This document shows, piece by piece, positions 11,693 to 23,879 of a stretch of 64,000 nucleotides of DNA (position 1 is the stretch's first letter; every line of letters begins with the position of its first letter). Both the position numbers and the translations under genes were made by a program. The stretch comes from Prorocentrum cordatum (Eukaryota > Sar > Dinophyceae > Prorocentrales > Prorocentraceae). The stretch covers positions 355,001 through 419,000 of the forward strand of contig CAUYUJ010011170.1 of assembly GCA_963575745.1 (NCBI GenBank), read 5' to 3'. The notes under the pieces are model-generated. The model did no database searches. It had not been told where the DNA came from and worked only from the letters and a program-made list of their open reading frames with translations.

Positions 11693-12962
11693 GAGGCTTT
11701 TTACTCGGACGCGGTGCCGCACATCAAGCGGGACTCGTTCATGGCATGGCATATGTCAAATACGCACAATCGCAAGATATTCCTTATTTGCACTGTTCGC
11801 AAGCGAGACTTGTGGCGTTGCGGATGTCGGTGATTCTGCGCACTCGGTCAAGCGCAACGAGTCCTGACATAGAGTTTCACCGCTCTGGCTTCGGGCGTCT
11901 ACCCCAGCATGAGCCACGAAGGCCTTCCTTTGGATGGGCATAGGAGCCTCCTTCGAGGCTTCGAGTTCGCTCCTGGCTGGCGGGGCGCACTTTGCGAAAT
12001 AAGAGCAGATTCATTAGACATTGTTCAGTCATTAGGTTTCTAATCATGGCAGAACCCTCCAGATCCATGCTTCGTGTGTTCATGCCCTAAGTCCCAAGTT
12101 TTCTGCTACCCTGAGTCGGTGGCAAAGACGGCGTGGCGCCGGAGAGACAGCGCAGCATGCCAGGCCACGCTGCACCTGGCACTCAAGAAAGTTGCGGCCA
12201 CTACCCCTGATATGCTGGCACAGCTGCTGCGTTGCATGAGGTTCGACAATGCTCGCGGGGAATTTGCTTTGTTTCAAAAGTTTGAGCCCCTCGGGCTGTT
12301 GGCAGGCCACAGGTTGATAGAATCAGGCCCCGTGCGTGACTTGCACGCGCTGCGCGAAATCCAGGCCCCATGCGAACTCACTTTTTTAATTGCCGTGGAC
12401 AGCTACGGGCTCAATTTAGCGAGCCCTCTTTTCACGGTCCCTGGTGTGTCTGTGGACTGCATCCACCGGGATGCAATGCACATTCTAGATGTAGGTGTGA
12501 GTCAATTTGTCATAGGCATGGTGTTCTTTTTGTTGATTGCCAGCAATTTCAGCGGCTCCACCAAGAGCGCCAGCAAATTGCGCACGCACGACTCGTTGTT
12601 GTATTTGCGTCGCAGGATCCGTTCGTATTATCTCCCCGTTCCTGGGCGCCGCATGCCCGGCGTGTCCAGAATCGATAAGATTAGTTTGGAGATGTTCATG
12701 CCCGATCAGAAGAAGATCAAACGTGTTCCGAGGCTCACAGCAAAAACAGCCGAATCACGGTGGCTGGTCCCGTTGTTGCCCATATTGTGCCTTGAAACAG
12801 ATAGTTTTTTTGGCTCCCGCAAATGTCAGCTACTCAAGGCATGTAGTGCGTTGGCAGGTGTGTGTAAAACTTACGAACGGCACCCTCGCATAATGCCAGA
12901 TTATGCTCTGCGAGACCTCGAGAGTCAAATCTGGTTTCTGGGCGTTCAGCCACGCACTGGAT
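11693..12962 (+). pseudogene. Decayed transposase-like gene
   Basis: Several consecutive blocks read as one protein but in shifting frames. FYSDAVPHIKRDSFMAW and a Cys-rich piece (KRDLWRCGCR) lie at 11693-11840. A piece in another frame (LRGFEFAPGWRGALCEIRAD) covers about 11950-12010. Then 12044 onward (CFVCSCPKSQVFCYPES) continues open to 13123. The long part contains VDCIHRDAMHILDVGVSQF near 12460-12510, a D-x-M-H arrangement reminiscent of TNP2/CACTA-type transposases and of repetitive ORFs I associate with dinoflagellate genomes. The open frame after about 12962 is only GGA-rich low complexity. The family assignment is inference; the frameshifts and the internal stop near 11841 are visible. 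It is not expected to be functional. Confidence 0.5.
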
Positions 12963-13123
12963 ATAGAAGAGGAAGCGGGAGGGTAGGGGGCGAGGAGGCG
13001 GGGGAGGGGGGAGGGCGGGCAGGAAAGGGAGGAGGAGGAACGGGAAGAGGAGGAGGAGGAAACCCACGCAGATTGCAGATCACCAGCGTTGCGGCTCACG
13101 GCCACCAGCCAAGTTCGACTTGA

Positions 13124-14786
13124 TAAATGCATGATGGAGTTTCACCACGCGTGGAATGCGCGCGGGGGGCCATAAGGTGTTCAAATTCCACGTGGCCTTC
13201 CGCGTCGTGGAACAGGCTGGGGCCAGGGGCAATCCGCGGGCGCATAGGGCGTGCGCGGATGCAGCGGGGAATCGTTCGATGGGAACCGTGGCGAAAGCCC
13301 GCCACTGCGGCCAGACATTTTACACGCGCTTCCTCGAAAAAAAAGCCATGCCCGAGAACCTTTCGGCAGGTTAACCCGGGCGCGACTTGGGCGACGGAGC
13401 GCGCGTGCAAAGTGTCGGGGTCGTGCGTGTATACGATACCATGCATATTACAGTGTGTGTTGAGGGATATCTGTGCAGGTCTCTCAGACGATTGTCCGTC
13501 TCGCCCGGTGCGCCCCATGCGCTGCGCACAGGCGTGGATACATTTTATGTATGTATATACACACATATATATACTAAACATACCAATACATACATACATA
13601 CATGAATCAAATGCACAATGACTTACGCGTGAACACATATACATAACTGTAGGTTAACACAGAACAACAAACCAGCTTGTACACACTATCACAGTGTATA
13701 TATATATATATATATATATCGTGGTTCCCCGCGGAACCCTGAATGAGAGTGCGCCCAGCCTGTCGCGACATGCGCTGCTGTCGCGCGATCCTTGCTCAGC
13801 GCTCAGATGCGCACCTTGCCAGGCCCTTGTTTGCCGCAGAACTGCGACGGCGCCCGGGCGCGCACCTTGCCAGGGAAAAAAGGCGACGCCCCCCCGCCTG
13901 CCCCGCCTCGAAGGAGCAAAGGCCCGGGAGTAAACTCGCGAGGAGGAGGAGAATGGGGGGGGGGGATGAGGAGGAGGAGGAGGAGGGGGAGGAGGAGGAG
14001 GAAGAGGAGGAGGAGGAAGAGCAGGGAGAGGGAGGAGGAGGAGGAGGAGGAGGAGGAGGGGGGGGAGGAGGAGGAGGGGGAGGAAACGGAGGAGAAGAAT
14101 CTAGTCACCCGCGCGGCAGGCCCAACTCGGACGCCCCGGCCCGAACTCGTTATTCAACGCCCGCAGATCTGAAGCAGAAGTGCCCACCCTGCCACCAGGT
14201 CCCTGTGTCTGCGCGCTTTTGTCGCGCATCGTAACTGCCTGCGTTGCTCGCGTTACCAGCGTGGGCGATCACGAACATATATTTTTTCCAAAAACCAATG
14301 GTTTCATGTCCCAATGTTGGTGCAATGTTCCAATTTGTTTTTAGCGCGTCTTCGGGTGCCCCATTTTTTCTGGGACGGGCCGATGTCTGGGCATGGCGGC
14401 GGGCGCGATTAGGGCCGCCCCTGCCGGCCCCCCAGGCGGCGGCGCCGCGCCCGTGGAGGCCGCGAGACCGAAGCGAAAAGCCAGTACGGGTGCTGAGGGC
14501 GACGCCCACAGCGCAGCCCCGCGGGGGGCCGGGCGCCGCGCGGGCGCCGGGCCCCGCGCCCAGACGTGCCGCCCCGATGCGGTTAGGTTGCGCAGGGGGC
14601 CGCGCGTCCGACATCAGGGGGGCGGGCCCAGACGACGGCCGCCCTTGGGGCTACGCCCCGCCGGCGAAGCCATCGAACGTGGCATGGGTCATTGAAGACG
14701 GCATTCCAGGCCTTTTGTCATTGGCGCGCCCTCCCATCATTCCACGCGTCCTCTTCGTCATTTTCGCGAATGTTTTGCGATCTACT

Positions 14787-14817
<31 letters not shown>

Positions 14818-15655
14818 GGTGCTTCGAAGATCTTGCATGCGCAGCCAACTTGACAGAACAGCATGGGCTGCGGCGAGCGCGCAGGAAGTTCTCAGGCAGG
14901 ACAGCGCGCGTCTGGAGAAAACGAACGGTGTGCGCTTGCTGTCCGGGGGGGGGGGGGGCTGGCCAGCGGCTTTGCGCCGCGTTTCCCAGGGGGGCCGGTC
15001 GACGCCGCTGCGAGGATTTGCGCGAGCGCTTTTCGATGGGCGATTGGGCGCCCCTTCAGGCGAGCAGTGCGTTGACGGCGTGTCTGGGCGCGCACTCGAC
15101 GCAGCATTCGTTGAGACGGCTCGCGAGGCCGAGCTGAGCGAAGTCGACGACTTCGAGGCGCGCGCTCGGGCCCCCGCGCAGCAAGTTGCGCGCGCAACTC
15201 GGCGCTCGGCGGGTCGCCGCCAACAGAGGGGGCCAGGGCAAACCGAGCAGCGGGCCCCCCCGCTGCGCCAAATTATTCGAGGTGGAGGGCCTTGGCAAGA
15301 AGGGGGCATTCGCAGCCGCGCCGCCATTGGAGGCGCCGCGCCCCCTGCGTTCCTCGATGATGACCTCGCCTGTTGAAGGCGCGCCTGGGGCTCGCGGAGC
15401 AGGGCGCACTTGGGGGCGCTTTCACTCGAGCGTGCTGGTCGGGCGTCGTGGTTTTACCCGGGGCTTGAGTAGCCAATGCTTGTTCCTACGTGCTAAGTGC
15501 CGCGTGGGGTCTTGGGAACGTGGAGATGATTTCGCATTTCTAGGTTCGCGGGGAGATGTCTCGCGGGCGGAAGAGCAGACGCGGCAGCGCATCGAGATGA
15601 CAGGCGATTGGCATGCCGGGGCCAAGGCCCAAGGCCCCACGGCGACGTGGAAGTC
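13124..15655. other. No gene seen; TA, GGA and G30 tracts
   Basis: Contains a (TA)n tract (13696-13719), a GGA/GGGGGA polypurine tract (about 13945-14098) and a G30 run (14787-14816). The very GC-rich DNA yields long open frames in all phases (up to ~300 codons at 14244-15137) whose overlapping, Ala/Arg/Pro-rich translations show no domain. Confidence 0.4.
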
Positions 15656-15659
15656 CCAT

Positions 15660-16620
15660 GCTTGAATTGCATCATTCGGCTCGATATTTCGAGGGGTTGT
15701 TTTGAGTTGGAGTGCGACCCAAGGCGCGCGCAGACCGCGGTCGAGCAGACGGGGTGCTGGAGTGGCTCTAAGGGAACGCGCTGGCGAACATCACAAGGAT
15801 CGCTCGCCATCTTGCGTCGGCGCCGCCGATCGCGCGCATGTGCCGACGGCAGCCGGAGCAGGGCAAGTCGATTCGGTTCGGGGCCCAGGAGACGGGGGTC
15901 AATGCAAACGGGAGTCAGCCAGGGCAACAGATCCTGCAGGATCCTGCGAATACCTCCTTTGCCTGACCCAGGTTAGCGAGCCGCTCGTGGCCGCGAGGCG
16001 GTCGCGCATATTGGCTGACCTGGGTTTGCGAAGATCTGCGTTTCATTTTTTGTGCTGCATTGCAGTTTTTTGGTTCCTTGCTGACCCGGGCCTGGATTGA
16101 CCCGGGTCAGAAGATCCCCGATCGGCGCGCCGACGCGGGCCGCGCCCAGCGTCGAGCCACTCGGAGGTCAACGCCCAATGGCGCGACAGCGCGCGTCAGC
16201 CACGCGTGGGCATCGCGTGCTGCGACGCAGAAGCCGATGGCCAGCTCCAGTGGGGAATCAGAGTACGCGGCGTGATCGTAGAATGCGCCCGTCTTGTGGG
16301 CGTGGCACTCGCGGCCAGGGGGCGCGGCATGGCCGACGAAGGCGAACTCCGAGCAGACGCCATCTGGAGGCATCGGGATAGCGTCGAGGCGCGGCAATGG
16401 TAAGACTCGCCATAACTATGCGGGCGCAGGGCCTGCGGCCACAGCAAGCAGCGGCCGAAAAGCGATCGAGCGTCGCGAAGGCGAATAGGGGGAGAACACC
16501 GACCAACCTTCCCACGAAGCATGCCGACGGGGAGATGAGGTGGCGCCGTCTGGCCGACTTCGGTCTCAAGTCTCGGAGTGGCCAGAGCAACCTTGCCACC
16601 GACGCGGCGAGGGATGCAGG
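15660..16620 (+). pseudogene. Decayed Ty1/copia RT-RNase H fragment
   Basis: Pieces of a copia-type pol 3' end appear in order but in different frames. A segment LNCIIRLD...ECDPRRAQTAVEQTG (15664-15755) matches the conserved RT C-terminus. RRSTPNGATARVSHAWASRA then TQKPMASSSGESEYAA (about 16158-16272) matches the RNase H block with the SSGEAE-type catalytic Glu. GIASRRGNGKTRH (about 16370-16410) and PTNLPTKHADGEMRW (about 16500-16545) match the C-terminal RNase H and NxADLxTKHL-type end. Stops and frameshifts separate all pieces. No LTR is visible. It is older and shorter than, and not closely similar to, the copia copy at 47.5-56.1 kb. Confidence 0.65.
16081..16110. repeat. 10-bp perfect inverted repeat
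   Basis: CTGACCCGGG and CCCGGGTCAG flank a 10-nt spacer, inside the decayed copia fragment. Related TGACCCAGG/CCTGGGT pieces lie at about 15964 and 16015, so several TGACC(C)(A/G)GG motifs cluster here. Confidence 0.6.
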
Positions 16621-19600
16621 AGGTCCGCGGCGCGGTGGCCGGATAGCTTGGGCCGGCGGCCGCGGGGGGCGCCGCGCCCGGAAGGCGGGGCGGGCAGCTC
16701 CACTTGTGCCGGGCGTGGCGCGGGCTGCTCCAACTGCGAGGGCGCGAAAATGCCCCCGTTGAAACCGCCGCGCGGGTGGCCCCGCCGCGGCCCCCGCGCT
16801 CGACCGCCTAGAAAATCGCGGCCGCGCCGAGCGAGGACTTTGCGGCGACCGTGGGAAGGGGCGTTGGGATGCAGAACGCAATTTGCACGTTTCAGTTATG
16901 GGGCCCTCCAGGTAGGCCTCTTTGGCCGTCTCGGGGCCCTCGCGGGCAGTCGCTGGACCGCCCCGGGAGCCGGGTGGTCTCGAAGGCCTCGAGGGCCGCC
17001 CTGGGCGGTCGGAAGTCGGAAGCTCGCGGGCGCGGCGGCGCCGGGGCATTTCAGGCCCCCCAGAAAAAAATAGAGCGCGCGCCTCATTGGGCCGGGCCGC
17101 CCTGGAACGCTCCTGGCCCGAGGCCGCGCGGCCAGATTCCTATTTGGCGCCTCCTTGGGGCGCTTTGGGGGCCCCCGGGGCCGCGCCCGGGGGTTTCGGC
17201 ATCCGTGGCCCGACCCTGCCGTGGACCTACCAGGTCATTGATGGGCGACTTTTCGCCCGGGGGTCCCCGGGGGCCGCCGCGCGCGCAAATTTTTTTCTCA
17301 AGAAAAAAAGAACTCGCCCGAGATTTTAGCGCGCTTCTGACTCCCCGGGCGCAACCGAGAACCACCACCACAACTAAGTGGAATTTTCGAGCGGAGCCCT
17401 CGGGGGAGAACCCACCGACCTCGACATGAGCACATTGGTTGTGGTTGTGGTCGATTTGGCCGTCCTGGGACGCCACATCGACCACAACCAGTGCGAAATT
17501 GGTTTCGGTGTTCCGACACTTTTTGGCATGTGCAATATATCTCCCAGGGTGAGTATTCGATGTTGTTGTGGTCGCTTGCTGTCCCCGCAGACTCGTCGGG
17601 CCAGCGAATTCTTTTGTGCGTGCTCGCGCTCTGCCGCCGTGTTGGCCGATGGCCAGCCATGCCCGCGCTCTCTCACCATGTTTGTAAAAATGAATGCAAA
17701 GTCCACGTTTTCTTTTCATCGTGGATATGTTGTCGCCCGCGTTGCCAAATGAACGACAGGAGTCGGACGGGGCGCGCACCCCGCGCGAAAGGCCAAAGTG
17801 TCGTTATCGCACCGAATATGCTTCCATGTTTCCACAGACTTGGGCCCGTGGTGGGGCGCGGCGCACATGTTTTTGCGCGCCGCATTCGTCGACGCGCGAC
17901 CAGGAGAAAATGTGGTTTTCGCATCGCCGCCGCGCATAGTTCGCCTGAAGTTGAAGGCTTGTTCACCGAATCGCATGCACGGGACACCGGCAGCGGGGCC
18001 GTTCGAGAGTGGGTGAACTCCCGACCTCGCCCAAATGCCCTGCACGTTGTGACTGGAAGTGGTAGCGTTGTGTCGGCGCGGCGCATGCTTCGTCTTCGCG
18101 TGTTCATGGGAAGTTGTGCCATTTCTGCCCCTCCGAGGCCCGCGTAGCTTCCTTGTCGCCACGTCGTCGCAAGCGGGGCCGCGCGCGAACGCCAACGGTT
18201 CGCTAGGTGGGAGCGCGCTCCAATACGTCGGTTTGTGTCAGAACCGATGTCGATGTCATTGGAGGGAGGATGGGAATAGGCGGCGCTCGTCGTTCCGTCT
18301 GCCGTTGCGTGCGGCGTGTCGTTGTTGTGGTAGCCCGCCCTTTTTTCCGTTTCCCAGGTGCGCGCCCGAGATTTCACTTGGGCGTTATCACCGCTGGAGC
18401 GAGCTGCGTTGCTCTGTCGCCCCAGTTCGCTGACTGAAGCAGAGATGGCATTCAGGCCAACATCGGCGGCGAACCAGGAGGGAAAGTGAGAGGGACGAGG
18501 CCTTCTCAGAAGGAGGACTAAGTTTTGAGATGCCCTCGCGCCTTCGAGAAGTGTTCTCTGTTTTCGGGGAAGGCTTAGGACAGTTCTTTTCAGGCCGAAG
18601 GCCCCCCGAACCTTCTGACTGAGAAGACCCGCCCTCTCTCGCTTCCCTCGCTCGCTCGCCGCCGAAAAAGCGAACACGAAAAGCACGTCCCGTTTGTCGC
18701 CCGTTCTTCGCCCGCCTCGGCGGCGCCGCGCCGATGCTCGGGGTTTCTCGGAGCCTCGCCCCCGCGCCGGGAAAAGAAGGTGCCGCTAGGGAGGCCCTCA
18801 TGGCAGTGACACAACGTAGGGGGGGGTGACAGCGTTTCCAGTAGCTCTTCTCGGCTTTCCAGCCTCGGGGTGCGTTCCAGCAGCTTCGCTTCGCCAAGGG
18901 CGTTCCGGGGTGCCCAGATCGTCGCGAACGTCCGCCGGAGAGCCGAGCTTCTGGCCCGAAAGCCAGGGGCACCGTTGGGGAGGGGGATAGGCTCCGCGGG
19001 CGACGCACCGATTCCCAATCGTTCATTGATCGCCGGCAGTTGCCCGAAAGCCCACCCCGCCCAGGAACGTTTGGATGCGCTATCGGGTTTCTATCGCCGA
19101 TCCATCGGCGACATCCCGCCGATTCTATCAGACATCCCGCCGGTTGCAGCTCGACGTTCCCCCCCCCATAAGTTGGGTACCCCTAACGTCCGTAGGCTGA
19201 GGCTGTGGAGCCACACCTAATGGCCGTCGAGGACTGCATCCTGACTGAAGCAAGGACCATGTTTGGGCTCGGCGCTGGTAACGATAATTAGTTGCACCTA
19301 CTCTGACCCTTGCAGCGGCACTTACACGCCAGACGGGACTACTACACTAAAGTTGGCCGAAGCAAGGGCCAGTTTGGGGCTCGGCTCAACGATGACGAAT
19401 CCGAGCAATGCAACGATACAAGCCTGCATCCCATGAAAGAGGCATGGGCAGACCTGGAAGATACCAAGATCGACCACGACCCTGAATGTGATAAATTGCA
19501 CTCTCGTGATGTGATGTTGCGTAATCCTGCGCCGTAGTGCAGCTTAGCGTGTAGCTTGTCCTTGTCACCAGCATGATGACACAAACAATTCCTGAATGGG

Positions 19601-20330
19601 GCCAGTCATGAATGCAGGTCTACGCGATCCAGAGCCGCATAATGTTAGTTCGCGCTCGTCACCATCCATGGCTGCAGCTCCTCGTGTTGGTAATTAACCA
19701 CCTTCGTGTACGTCTAACCCATCGTCAGGGTGTTGTGCTCTATCACTACCTTCCCCCATAACGTCGTCACAGGAAGGACTGGTCAATTCTCACTCCGGGC
19801 GGATAGCGCCGTCAAATTGGAGATTGCTGTGGCTGACGCGGCCCGACGCAGCCAGCCTGGAGCCACCCGTGTAAGGGGTGCAGCGGAAAGGGGCTGAATC
19901 GACTTGCTGGCCCTAGGCGCAGGCCACCCGTAGCTAGTTGCGGCAGGGTAGCTGCGCCTCGCGGTCTGGGCAGGAGAGGTGCTCCTTACCACGGGGCTGC
20001 GCGAGAACGCGAAGTTCAGGAGACTCGCATTAGTCGACACACCGCTGAGGGGCGCGACAGCACGACATTGGAGGGGCTGGTGAGGCTGCGGCCTGTGAAG
20101 CGGGCAGGCAGAGTTCAGCCTATCCGCGAACATGAAGGGTCGGGCTAGCGCTGGGTTCTGATTGCCCCGTTGGCAGGTGCCCTGATATCCGTGGCCCATG
20201 GGGGATCGTGAGCCAGGGCCAGGGCTCCTTGTCGCGCTGGCCGTACTGGCGCGAGGGCAGCGTGGCCAGTAGGTTACCTTCATCTCTTCCTAGCAACAAG
20301 GAGGTCGTTATGGCCTCATGAAACAGGGCT
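16621..20330. other. No gene seen
   Basis: GC-rich to about 19 kb, then more balanced composition at 19.2-19.8 kb. A 337-codon reverse-strand frame (17673-18686) and a 166-codon one (19783-20283) have no recognisable domain. I see no tRNA, rRNA or snRNA signature. Confidence 0.4.
17442..17490. repeat. Stem-loop, 14-bp perfect arms
   Basis: TGGTTGTGGTCGAT (17442-17455) and ATCGACCACAACCA (17477-17490) are exact complements. After one T-C mismatch the stem continues with TGGC/GCCA, leaving an 11-nt loop. Confidence 0.6.
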
Positions 20331-20559
20331 TATCTGGCCGCCCCCGACCATGACCTCGTCCTCCTGCTGCTCCTCCTCGCCTTCGTTCTCCTCCCCCGCG
20401 CATCCTCTTCACGCTTTTGCTCCTCCTGCTGCTGATGCCCCTCCCTCCCCAATCTCTGTCTGTGCTCCTCCGGCGACCTCGATGTCGCGGAGGGGGCCGC
20501 CGGAGGCCGCCTGGCGCACATGGAGAGGATGCTGGAGATGTTCGGGCGGCCCACGGTAT

Positions 20560-20812
20560 TCGTGCCAGAAGGCACTCGCGCGGCGACGGCGACCACGACG
20601 GCGACCGTCGACAACGTGAGAGCGAGCTGCGAGTCAGGACTGCGACGACGGACAGCGACGGCGAGCGGCGAGCGGCGAGCGGCGAGCGGCGACCACGACG
20701 GCGACCACGACGGCGTCCACGACGAGCGACGACGACGAGCAAGGATAGCGTCTGCGACGAGCGGCGGCGACGAGCGCGACGAAGATCGACGACCCAGGGC
20801 GCGGCGGAGGGG
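20560..20812. repeat. GCGAC/GACGGCGAC degenerate minisatellite
   Basis: GCGAC, GACGACG and GCGAGCG units repeat imperfectly (for example GCGGCGAGC three times near 20660-20690). Confidence 0.75.
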
Positions 20813-20974
20813 GGTCAGGAGCGAGAGCGTGAAGCATGAGGATCGTGAGCAGGGAGGCTACAGCGCCGACCCAAGAAATGCGCGCGGACCTCAAACAATT
20901 CATCTGTATGCCATTCCCCATATCTTAGTCGGGGCGTCGTGTTATTCCTCGTACCCTCAGATGGGTGTTTTCTT

Positions 20975-21062
20975 CTTCTTATTATTATCAGTATCATCAT
21001 TATTATCATCATTTTTAATAATATTATTATTATTCTTATTATTATTAGTATTATTATTATTT
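20975..21062. repeat. (TTA)n/(ATT)n AT-rich tract
   Basis: Degenerate TTA/TCA trinucleotide repeats, conspicuous in otherwise GC-rich DNA. Confidence 0.9.
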
Positions 21063-21117
21063 TGACGGGTCCGAGAACAAAACCTCTTCCTCACCTCCTG
21101 CTGCTCCTCTTTCTCAC

Positions 21118-21440
21118 GCAGCCTCATTCAGATTCACCCAGGCTCACTCGGACCCACTCATTCACTCATACTCAGACTCGCTCATACTCAGACTCACTCA
21201 TACTCACTCGTACTCAGACTCACTCACACTCAGACTTATTTACACTCAGACGCACTCTCACCCAAGCGCACTCATGCTCAGACTCACTCATGCTCAGGCG
21301 CACTCATACTCAGACTCACTCACACTCTGGCCCACTCACTCTCAGACTCACCCAACGCAAACTTACTCACTGTCAGACTCGCTTATACTCAGACTAACTA
21401 GCACTCTGGTTGTCTTTGCACTCCGATCCACTCATGCTCA
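21118..21440. repeat. ACTCA-type tandem array
   Basis: CACTCATACTCAGACTCGCT-like units built on ACTCA, period about 6-18. Related patches recur at 21820-22060, 22515-22720 and, as pure (ACTC)n, at 23281-23355. Confidence 0.9.
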
Positions 21441-21469
21441 TAATTGCACACACATAAAACACATACTGC

Positions 21470-21815
21470 GAGGATGTCTAATGCAAGGCGTTGGCTTAAG
21501 CAATCCAAGGGGGAGCCGCAGGGGATATTGCGCGCCCAGATTGCTGGGATGTCTCAAGCGGTTTGCCTGACTGGGTGCCCACCATCCTTTGCTTCCAGCG
21601 AAGATCATGCGGATTTCTCGTGCGAGGCGCTGGTTTCAGCACTCCAAGGGGGAGCCGCCAGGGGATGCTGCACGAGCCCGTTCGCGCCCACTTTGTGGGG
21701 ATGTCTGAAGCGGTGTGCGTGCTTGGTGCCCAACATTCCTTGCTGTCGGAGCAGATATTGGGGAAGTCTCAGGCGAGGCGGTGATTTCAGCACTCCAAGG
21801 AGGAGCCGCCAGATT
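21470..21815 (+). repeat. ~150-bp complex tandem repeat, block 1
   Basis: Units contain GATGTCTCAGGCGAGGCG-like and CACTCCAAGGGGGAGCCGC-like segments, separated by a GGTGCCCAACATTCCTTGCT-like segment. Two full units and one partial unit fit here. Confidence 0.8.
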
Positions 21816-22065
21816 CAGGCTCACTCGCATTCAGATTTGCATTCTTCACATTCAAAATCAGACCCAGCCACACTTAGCTCATTCACACTCAGACCCACTC
21901 GCACTTAGACTCGCTCGAACTCAGGCTCACTCATACTGAGACCCGCTCGTACTCACACGTTTTACCCAGACTCATTCACACTCAGGCTCGACCATACCCG
22001 GATCCACTCACACTCCTGCTGGCTCACACTCAGTTCTCCCAAGCTCAGGCCCACTGGCATTGAGG

Positions 22066-22103
<38 letters not shown>

Positions 22104-22739
22104 TACACACATGTTCCGCGATATGTTATTGGCGTGGCACTTGGGCACCCCGAGTGCCAGCATTCGCCAGAGAGCGGGCGTAGCGACGCCATGCGCGCTT
22201 GTCTGAATTGCCGCGGGGAGCACGGCAAGAGCAACTCCCCCTCGCGTTTCCCGTTGTGTGTTCCCTCATCTCCCCTGACCGATGTTCAGAGAAAGAAGAG
22301 GAAGAGGAGCAGCAGGAGAAGGTCTCTGAAGTTGTCGCTGTCTTCGTCGTCATTGCCGCGCCTGTCGTCTACGCGGAGTCGCTTTCACATTCGGCTACTC
22401 ACAGACAGAGTTCCCCAACGAAACGCGACGGGAGTATAGGATGCACATTTGGGGTCTCCCGCGTCGACTAATTATTGAGACCGCGTCGACTCTTCTTCCA
22501 TCCTCCCCACCAACTCGCACGCAAACGCACTCATCACACTCAGACTCGTTCGCATTCAGACTCGTTTGTGTTCAGTCTCACTCACACTCAGACTCTCACA
22601 TACTCAGACTCACGGATACTCAGACTCACTCATTCTCATACTCATTCATACCCAAATTTTCTTGTCATTGCTCAAACTCGATCGCATCATTACCGTAGTT
22701 GTACTCACCCATACTCAGAGCCATTCACGCACAAAGACT

Positions 22740-23240
22740 GTGAGGATATCTCGAACGAGGCGCTGGCTTCAGCACCTCAATGGGTAGCCGCCAGGGGGTA
22801 GTGCACAGTCCCGGTCTGGCCCTGATTGCAGGGATGTCACAGATGATCTGCCTCAGGCGAGGCGCTGGTTACAGCATCCCCAGGGGTAGCCAACAGGGGG
22901 TATTGCACGGGCCCGTCCGCGCACAGATTGTGATGAAGTCTCCTGCTGTTTGCTTGTTTGGGTGCCGATCTTTTTGCTTTCAGTGCAGATTTTGAGGATG
23001 TCTCAGGCGAGGCGCTGGTATCAGCACTCCAATGGGGAGCCGCCAAGGGGAGCCACACGGGCCCGTTCGTGCTTAGATGTCTCGTGCGGTTTGCGTGTTC
23101 GGGTGCCCAACATTGCTTTCAGAGCAGATTGTGGGGATGTCTCAGGCGAGGCGCTGGTTTCAGGACCAAGGGGGAGCTGCCAGGGGGCACTGCACGGACC
23201 CTTTCGCGCCCGCATTGTGGGGATGTCTCAGGCGTTGTGG
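22740..23240 (+). repeat. ~150-bp complex tandem repeat, block 2
   Basis: Four diverged units of the same repeat as 21470-21815 (GAGGATGTCTCAGGCGAGGC followed by GCTGGTATCAGCACTCCAA and GGAGCCGCCA). Together the two blocks show at least six copies interleaved with ACTCA arrays. Confidence 0.8.
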
Positions 23241-23280
23241 CCCCCTTGACTTGTCCTAGGAGTTGTGATACCTAGGCGCA

Positions 23281-23355
23281 TCCAGACCTCACTCAGTCAC
23301 TCAGTCACTCACTCACTCACTCACTCACTCACTCACTCACTCACTCACTCACTCA
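23281..23355. repeat. (ACTC)n microsatellite
   Basis: Nearly pure ACTC tetranucleotide repeats. Confidence 0.95.
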
Positions 23356-23637
23356 CCTCCCCCTCTTCTGCCTCACCCAGACGCATTCACATTTAGACTT
23401 AACCTCATCAGCGCTTTTTCCTTCATACAGACTCACTCATCACACCCTTTTCCCCGAGCGTCCCAACCTCCACGGCGGGAAGTGGCAATCAAACTAGCCC
23501 CGGTCCGGAAAGCTAAACAGCCGGGACTCAAGGGTCCGGCCAACCCCTGCTGGCGACGGAGGAGAAAGCGGAGCGGCGGGGGGAAAGAGAGAGACCGACG
23601 CACCGCGGCTCACCAAGGCTGCTCGCGGTCATTTGTG

Positions 23638-23651
23638 TTTTTCGGCTCAAG
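23638..23651 (+). other. Possible relict dinoflagellate spliced-leader 3' end
   Basis: TTTTTCGGCTCAAG differs by one base from the last 12 nt (TTTTGGCTCAAG) of the conserved 22-nt dinoflagellate trans-spliced leader. It lies about 230 bases before the aquaporin ATG. Relict leaders upstream of coding exons are known from retroposed dinoflagellate transcripts. At this length a chance match is possible. Confidence 0.3.
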
Positions 23652-23879
23652 CGGCGCGCGCGGTCGGGGCCCCTCCCTCCCCGCGCGCCCCCTCCGCGAA
23701 ACAACCCCCTTGCGCTGAGGCACTCCCCGGGCCTTGTCGAGGAGGCCCAGCGCCATGGTGCGGCCCGGGTGCGGGGCGTGCTAGTGCCGCTCTTGCCTCG
23801 TCCTTTAGGACTCTCCGTGGTCAGGCAGTGCATCCGGCCGCCGCGCTTTGGCGGTCGGGCGGGTGTGCGTCTGGAGGTC

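Noticed and set aside
14244-15409. Overlapping ORFs of up to 297 codons on both strands
   Set aside because: Very high GC suppresses stops in all frames; the products are Ala/Arg/Pro-rich with no motif and run through a G30 tract.
17673-18686. 337-codon reverse-strand ORF
   Set aside because: No recognisable domain, ordinary GC-driven openness, and overlapping frames of similar length on the other strand. It could be real but nothing supports it.
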